DNA of 64,000 nt from positions 19,644-83,643 of the forward strand of contig NZ_JAYROR010000138.1 of the NCBI RefSeq assembly GCF_041911615.1, read 5' to 3'. A program made the translations under genes and the position numbers. Every line of letters begins with the position of its first letter. Positions within the stretch are counted from its first letter, which is position 1. This DNA is from Zoogloea sp041911615 (GTDB lineage: Bacteria; Pseudomonadota; Gammaproteobacteria; Burkholderiales; Rhodocyclaceae). Positions 63,616-64,000 of the stretch are shown piece by piece. The notes under the pieces are model-generated. The model had not been told where the DNA came from. It saw only the letters and a program-made list of their open reading frames with translations, and did no database searches.

Positions 63616-64000
63616 CTACAGCGGGCGGCTGAAGTACGGCAGCAGCGCCTTGGCGGCGTCGAGACGATGCTCGGCGCGGGCCGTCGGGTCGTTCATCACC
63701 GCCAGCAGGAAGCTGCGCGGATCGGCGAAGCCGCTCCCCACGCCGAGGCCGTCCGGGCGTGGCGGCGACATGCCCACGTCGCCCCCCGCCCGCGCCGGAA
63801 GGTCGACGGGCCGACTCGCCATCGGCGCCGGCAGTGCGGGCACCACCGCGGTGCCGTCGGGTGCCGGCGCGGCGGCGAGGCAGGCCAGCGCCCGCGTGAA
63901 ATCCGCCGGCGCGATGCTGCGCACCCCCGCCAGCAGCTCGGCCTGCTGCGCCAGACCCGGGGCCATGTCCAGCCACGGCTCGTCGGCGAACATGCCGCCC
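63616..64000 (-). CDS. Hypothetical protein, terminase-small-subunit-like tail, open at the window edge
   Basis: From ATG 63993 the frame has 125 codons, but it stays open to the edge, so the true start may lie outside. The Pro/Ala-rich middle is low complexity. The end, ADPRSFLLAVMNDPTARAEH followed by RLDAAKALLPYF, recalls a motif common in phage terminase small subunits and their domesticated relatives (xxFLLxVMNDPxxDxxxRxDAAKALLPY). No other phage gene is visible. It is convergent with gatB. Confidence 0.4.
   Translation of the reverse strand, partial: GGMFADEPWLDMAPGLAQQAELLAGVRSIAPADFTRALACLAAAPAPDGTAVVPALPAPMASRPVDLPARAGGDVGMSPPRPDGLGVGSGFADPRSFLLAVMNDPTARAEHRLDAAKALLPYFSRPL

Overview
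The window is about 64 kb of a GC-rich betaproteobacterial chromosome. Gene content and order fit the Rhodocyclales (Azoarcus/Thauera/Denitromonas type). Diagnostic blocks are the mreBCD-mrdA-rodA-rlpA operon divergent from gatC-gatA-gatB, the mnmG-rsmG-parA-parB operon, nadD-rsfS-rlmH-maf-rng, dprA-smg-topB, def-fmt, and BPSS1780-type membrane proteins. The genus is an inference from family knowledge; nothing in the window names it.

Layout. 1-210 is the 3' end of metF. 420-3278 is a tight four-gene operon of a mini J-domain protein and three proteins I do not recognise. 3372-9337 is a lower-GC accessory island, all on the minus strand: a PLD-type nuclease, then (after a 680-bp gap) an operon of an N6-adenine DNA methyltransferase, an AAA-type ATPase with a zinc ribbon, and a HEPN protein with an intact R-x4-H motif. 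9338-10027 is noncoding and unusually structured: a two-step inverted repeat, then an array of palindromic units on a 21-bp phase, then a sigma70-like promoter before a small hypothetical gene. 10628-11025 holds four tRNA genes (Leu, Asp, Gly, Val). 11154-24762 carries rep helicase, a FUSC protein, homoserine kinase, two membrane paralogues, NAD/ribosome maturation genes, RNase G, an HHH-domain protein, a YgjP-like metalloprotease, a PhnD-like protein and outer-membrane phospholipase A. 24795-30395 is a double-length UvrA. 30462-39603 holds a DUF1631-like protein, a small membrane protein, an HDOD protein, topB, smg, dprA and a LysM protein. 39773-42136 is def-fmt-htpX. 42199-47885 is a pair of overlapping sensor kinases, one with a hemerythrin domain. 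48145-52324 is mnmG-rsmG-parA-parB. 52334-59571 contains small ORFs and the cell-elongation operon. 59680-63543 is gatCAB with a lipoprotein gene inserted between gatA and gatB. The right edge holds a fragmentary ORF.

Most of the window is housekeeping. The parts most likely to be new are the methyltransferase-ATPase-HEPN operon with its neighbouring nuclease (a candidate anti-phage system), the 21-bp palindromic array, the J-domain operon, and a foreign-looking patch and insertion inside gatB. None of these assignments has been tested by a database search; they rest on motifs, gene order and base composition read from the sequence.
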